From contig QKWP01000632.1 of the NCBI GenBank assembly GCA_003550325.1, positions 129,532 to 193,531 of the forward strand: a DNA stretch of 64,000 nucleotides, read 5' to 3'. Origin of the DNA: Gigaspora rosea (taxonomy: Eukaryota; Glomeromycota; Glomeromycetes; Diversisporales; Gigasporaceae). This document shows, in pieces, positions 60,013 through 64,000 of the stretch (positions within the stretch are counted from its first letter, which is position 1; each line of letters opens with the position of its first letter). The notes beneath the pieces were generated by a model that was not told where the DNA came from, searched no databases, and saw only the letters and a program-made list of their open reading frames with translations. The position numbers and the translations under genes were made by a program.

Positions 60013-60659
60013 TATCCCTTAGATTGTAACACAGGCAAATTTGCCTGCGTATTTTAAAATTTTTAATAAAATTTTAAATATTGATTTTAGCCATATCTTT
60101 TCTAAGTAAAAAATATTCTTTAAGTTTTGTTTTAGTAACTTTGTTATAAAATTTTTTTAAAATCATTAGAAAACTTTAATATAATAAATGTTTAAAGTTC
60201 TTGTATTGGCATTTTTACTATTAAAATTTTTCTTTAGATTTTTTCAAATTTTATATGTTCCCGTCTATAAAAAAAACCTTTACTTCTAATACAAGTCTTA
60301 ATTTTTACAAGTAAATCATTAAAGTTGCAATAATGAAAGTTGTCATCCTTTATATAAACTACAATATTGTCTTAAGAACTATAGTTCTAAAACTAAAACT
60401 AAATAAGATCGCAGAAAAATTGTAATAAAATTTTTTAAAAAAATTTTTTCTTAAAATTATCTATTTTCAGCTTATATGTAACTATAATTTATTTTTTTAT
60501 AATATAAAAACTAATTTTGCAAAAAAGTAATCCTTATTTTAAATATAATTGTACAAAGTTTTATTTAATTATTTTAGTATTTTAAAAAAGTAAATCAGAG
60601 CTAAAAAAGTGCAAAAATGCAGGCAAATTTGCCTGTGTTCTACTACAATCTAAGGGATA
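60013..60659. mobile_element. TA-flanked MITE (TCCCTTAGATTGTA family), complete copy
   Basis: The element spans 60015-60657 (643 bp). Ends TCCCTTAGATTGTA/TACAATCTAAGGGA are flanked by TA. A palindrome CAGGCAAATTTGCCTG sits close to each end. It is the intact reference for the interrupted copy at 16870-18572, and the interior TATGTTCCCGTCTATAAAAA block is shared. Confidence 0.9.
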
Positions 60660-61012
60660 AGTTCTTCATCGTCTTCGGTGGGTATGTTCTGGTTCTTTCA
60701 AAAATTCTTATTTTTTAGTGTTCTTTTTCAGCAATTTTCTGTGGATTTTTTTGGTAAATTCGTTATTTTTCAGTAGGTTCTTTGTCGTTTTTCAGTAGTC
60801 TCTTCCAATCATTTCTTGGTAGATTCTTTTAGTAAGTTTTGTTTTTTTTGATAGAGTCATTTATCAAATTTTTATTAACTTGTCTTATTAACATGTCTGC
60901 TGATTTTTTGTTAATAGATCTTATTCTTTGTTTTCTCCTTTTTTCGCCGGTTTTGTCACTTTTCTCATCTTGTTTTTTTATAATTTTCATTTTTTAGTCT
61001 ACTGTTCTTGTT

Positions 61013-61130
61013 CTGTTTTCTTGTCGTCCTGTCTCTTTTCTTGTCAACCTGTTTTTTTCTTGTCATTTTGTTTCTTTTCTTGTTGTTCTGTTTCTTTTCT
61101 TGTTGTCCCGTTCTGGTTTTTTGTTTTTTC
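61013..61130 (+). repeat. About 20-bp minisatellite, 5 units
   Basis: Units of TTTTCTTGTCGTCCTGTTTC with substitutions. T- and C-rich on plus. Confidence 0.8.
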
Positions 61131-61713
61131 TGTCCGTTTTTTTGTCGCCTATTCATTTTTTTAGTTCTAAAAAAATAAAGAAACAAATAAATAATTTATT
61201 ACTTTAATAAAATTAAAAAAAAATTTAAAAAAAATAAATTAAAGGAACCAGTTTTATTTTTATATGTTAAACCTGGTTTTAATCAAACTCTATAAAAAAA
61301 AGGCTAACCACATAATCGAATTTGATTGGCTGATCACAGGGTCACCATGGTAACGAGTTGCCATAAAATAACACCCTTAAAAATAAATATATTTTTGTTA
61401 CTAATTTACAACTTTGTAAGTTTATATATACAAGTATATTATTATATATATGCTAAATATATAGTTAAAATTTTAGCTTAATTGAATTAGTAGATTTTAA
61501 AATATAAATTTTTAAATATTTAATAATAATTACTATATATAAAATTACTATATAACAATATATAAAGCTTTATTAAAATAAAATAGTTTTTAACCTATAT
61601 TTTAACAACTACTAATCCAATTAAGTTAAATTTTAACTGTATATTTAGCATATATATGGCAATACAGTTGCATAGTATAAGCTTATAAAGTTGCATATTG
61701 GTAGTGAAAATAA

Positions 61714-62646
61714 TTTTTTTTTAAAAAAAATTTTTACTTTTTTTTTAAATAAGATTTTTTAAAAAATTTATTATAAAAATAAACTTATTATAAAATAATA
61801 ATAATAATTATATCAAAATGTAGCTTAGGTCTTCCTTTATAATTATAAAAAATTAAAAATAAATAATTAAAATTGAAGAACTTTTATATGTAAACAAAAT
61901 AACTTTTAGTTTTCATATATTTATATTTTTGCATTGAACTATAACTATAGTTTTTTTATTTAAAAGGTTTTAAAAAATCTAACTAGTAACTTTATAAATT
62001 AAATTTCACTATATATATGCCAAATATTTTTTTAAAATCCTATTAATAAAGAGCTAAATTGTTTTAAAAATTGAAATTTTATATATAAATTTAATAAATT
62101 TATAATAAAATTTTAAATTTCAAAACATATTAACTTTTTATAGTAATAGGGGTTTGAAAAGATATTTGGTATATATAAAGCTAATATAGTTTTATAAAGT
62201 TACTAATTAGATTTTTAAAACCTTTTAAATAAAAAATAATAGTTATTTAAAAAATTAAAACACTTTATAAAACTATTAAGTATAAATATTTTGCACTATA
62301 TAATTAAAAGTATCTAAATAAAAATCTGTTTATAAAAATGAATTATAAAAATATATTTTAAAATTTGGTTATTTTTATTTTTTTTATTATTTACATTATT
62401 TAAAATATATATTTTAATTTTTTAATAAATAATTATATTATTCTTTATATAAATTTACTTAATTATTGTTTAGAGTTGTTAATATTTGTTTTTTAGTATT
62501 TTTTGAACAAATTCATTTTTTGATAAAAAATTAGTTGCCAATATTGTTTAAATATTAGATTTATATTTTTAATTAATAAATTTATCTTTTTTTTCAGATT
62601 CAAAGTTCTATTTTGGATATATAATTTTATTTGGTTTATATATTAT
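61714..62646. other. A+T-rich stretch without genes
   Basis: Includes an inverted pair (TTTTTTATTTAAAAGGTTTT near 61955 and AAAACCTTTTAAATAAAAAA near 62217), probably the arms of a foldback of about 280 bp. No gene. Confidence 0.5.
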
Positions 62647-62649
62647 AAA

Positions 62650-62945
62650 TTACACTTTGATAAGAGTACAACTAGCCATATATACACTTTTGGTGTTTAA
62701 TTTAAGTGGTCCATCTGAAGGTTCCATACTAGCTGCTATACTTGCAACTCAACTACAGAATTGTCTATTTAAACTATCTAATTTTTCGCTCCTCACCTAA
62801 TTTTTTAACTGATTTACCAGACATCTGCATTATCTATATGGTCAGTCCAAACACCCAAATTTTTTCTCAAGAGCCCTTAGAACTCTTTCCATACCAAAGG
62901 TACAATCTGGCTTATCCTAAACAGAAAACTTTATAAAGTGATACC
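62650..62945 (-). mobile_element. 3' fragment of retroposon family A
   Basis: Minus-strand sequence matching the 3' part of retroposons A1 and A2, for example around TTTAAGTGGTCCATCTGAAG and CTAGCTGCTATAC. The head and A-tail are missing. Any frame here (62742-62936) is fortuitous. Confidence 0.75.
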
Positions 62946-63035
62946 TGATGTACATTCTCATAGTAGTACTAGGACCTTGAATAATCTATGTAAGGTCATA
63001 TTTGAAAAATTGCTAATGGAGTCCCATTTTTTAAT

Positions 63036-63658
63036 AAAGGTTATATTTTTTTTCTTTTTTTTTTAAACCATAGTTCTATTACTAGGGGTGACAGATAGCG
63101 CTCTTTTATTAATTCAATTTTAAGGGCATACATTATACATTAGGGTTTCTATCCTAGCTAATCTATACCTCCCTCCTATCGTCTGTTTATTCTGGTGAAT
63201 TCAGCAAGCCCACCACGCCCTGGTGCCCTGTACTTCACAGATCTTAGGTAGCTTTAAGGAAGTCAATTTTTGCTGGTGCACTATACAGGTCAGCTGTTTT
63301 TTATATACTCCGGGAACTATTTTCCATTTTCGGTCGGTGCGGTATTGTCAGGTACCCCTTACATTTTTTTCAATTGCTTTTTATAGGGATGTCTCTAATG
63401 TTTACGACATTCTTGTCAGATTTTCTTTCCTTTTCTGGATGCTGCATGACCTTCGTGGCTATGTCACACAGCTTTTATCACTATAGTACCATATCCGTAG
63501 ATAGAGAAGAAGTGCAAATCCTCGACGTCGATCCTAGCCATTCGTGGTCCCAACACAGTTTTTGTCACCCAAATAGACTTGAATCGGCGGCCTTGCGAAA
63601 GCGACCCCGAAGCGCTAACTACTGTGCTATCTGACCCAGGGTCAAAAAGGTTATATTT
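63036..63658 (-). mobile_element. tRNA-headed retroposon B, complete
   Basis: The element spans 63049-63645 (597 bp) on minus. A 13-bp duplication AAAGGTTATATTT lies at 63036-63048 and 63646-63658. The A-tail is the T-rich run at 63049-63064. The head (about 63570-63640) has A-box-like CAGATAGCACAGTAGTTAGC and B-box-like CCGATTCAAGTC. The body is G+C-rich, and its forward-strand frames 63223-63486 and 63374-63634 are antisense to the element. Its sequence differs from families A and C. Confidence 0.8.
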
Positions 63659-64000
63659 GAAAAGTAGGTATTGGATAAAAAGGTTATATTTGAAAACAGC
63701 TAAATGACAAAAAAGGTATATTTAAAAGAATGCTAAAGAGGTAATTTTTGTAAATGTTATATTTGAAATATGCTAATGAAAAATCTGGGATATAATAAAT
63801 ACAAAAATTGTAAAATGCAAAAATTAGAAAAATGCAAAAATTAAATAAAAATTAATCAAAATGGCTCTTTTTTTTTAAGTTTTTTTTTATTTTGTAGTAA
63901 TATTTTTATGATCTAGAACAATTACATACGGATTAGATGAGCATAGGAAATTTTTTAAAAATTTTTTAATTTTTTTTTAGTTTCTTTTCTTTTTTTTTTT
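63659..64000. other. A+T-rich tail of window
   Basis: Direct copies of AAAGGTTATATTTGAAAA (for example 63646, 63680) form a short tandem array that was the target of retroposon B. Nothing further to the end. Confidence 0.5.

Larger units (their letters stand above)
59539..61385. mobile_element. MULE-like element, 1.83 kb, with 9-bp duplication
   Basis: The element spans 59548-61376 and is flanked by TTAAAAATA (59539-59547, 61377-61385). Ends diverge but still pair: ATGGCGACCCATCGCTATGG near the left matches ATGGCAACTCGTTACCATGG read from the right, and both continue to ATCAGCCAATCA. Inside are a 15-bp repeat (59693-59785) and a complete TA-flanked MITE (60015-60657). There is also a roughly 20-bp minisatellite (61013-61130). 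The Cys/Phe-rich frame 60928-61164 is a translation of that minisatellite. No transposase is recognisable. Confidence 0.7.
59240..61713. repeat. Foldback family G copy, split by a 1.83-kb element
   Basis: 59240-59538 and 61389-61713 are reverse-complement matches to 33350-33620 and 33007-33333. In the uninterrupted copy these parts are adjacent. Here they are separated by the element at 59548-61376 and its 9-bp duplication. Confidence 0.75.

Noticed and set aside
60928-61186. Cys/Phe-rich forward frame and Lys/Arg-rich reverse frame
   Set aside because: Both are translations of a T/C-rich minisatellite of about 20 bp.
63223-63634. Two forward frames of 86-87 codons
   Set aside because: They are antisense to retroposon B, whose orientation is fixed by its A-tail and tRNA-like head.

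Overview
This is a eukaryotic, very A+T-rich window, roughly four fifths A+T by eye. Genes are rare, transposable-element debris is dense, and two assembly gaps of N are present (34088-34601 and 44966-45203). The best-supported genes are two paralogous MATA_HMG-type HMG-box genes, each with one short GT-AG intron. They share an N-terminal block and an HMG box, and face away from each other about 38.5 kb apart (11233-11894 on minus, 50446-51113 on plus). That pairing, the A+T content and a decayed LINE with RNase H plus a zinc motif suggest an arbuscular mycorrhizal fungus (Glomeromycotina, Rhizophagus-like), where MATA_HMG families are known to be expanded. The organism assignment is inference.

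Region by region. 1-11 kb: a hAT MITE with perfect 8-bp target duplications, two copies of a paired-hairpin motif (about 2.15 and 5.7 kb), a 56-codon ORF, tandem duplications and foldbacks. 11-12 kb: HMG gene 1. 12.5-19 kb: MITEs, and a three-level nest of foldback, TA-flanked MITE and a 1.03-kb tRNA-headed retroposon. 19-25 kb: four hAT insertions with 8-bp duplications, one inside a second retroposon. 25-28 kb: coding relics, including the LINE 3' end. 28-44 kb: almost purely non-coding repeats, including a 1-kb inverted duplication around a 4-kb spacer. 44.6-45.2 kb: a third retroposon across a gap. 45.8-48.3 kb: a minisatellite and nested TA-flanked MITEs. 50.4-51.1 kb: HMG gene 2. 53-64 kb: more nested hAT, MULE-like and TA-flanked elements, and a fourth retroposon.

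I found no operon, CRISPR array or bacterial-style defence system. The genes do not form a visible pathway. The biology here is the divergent HMG pair sitting in a nested transposon landscape whose order of insertion can be read from target-site duplications. All element boundaries were found by eye, with no alignment or database search.
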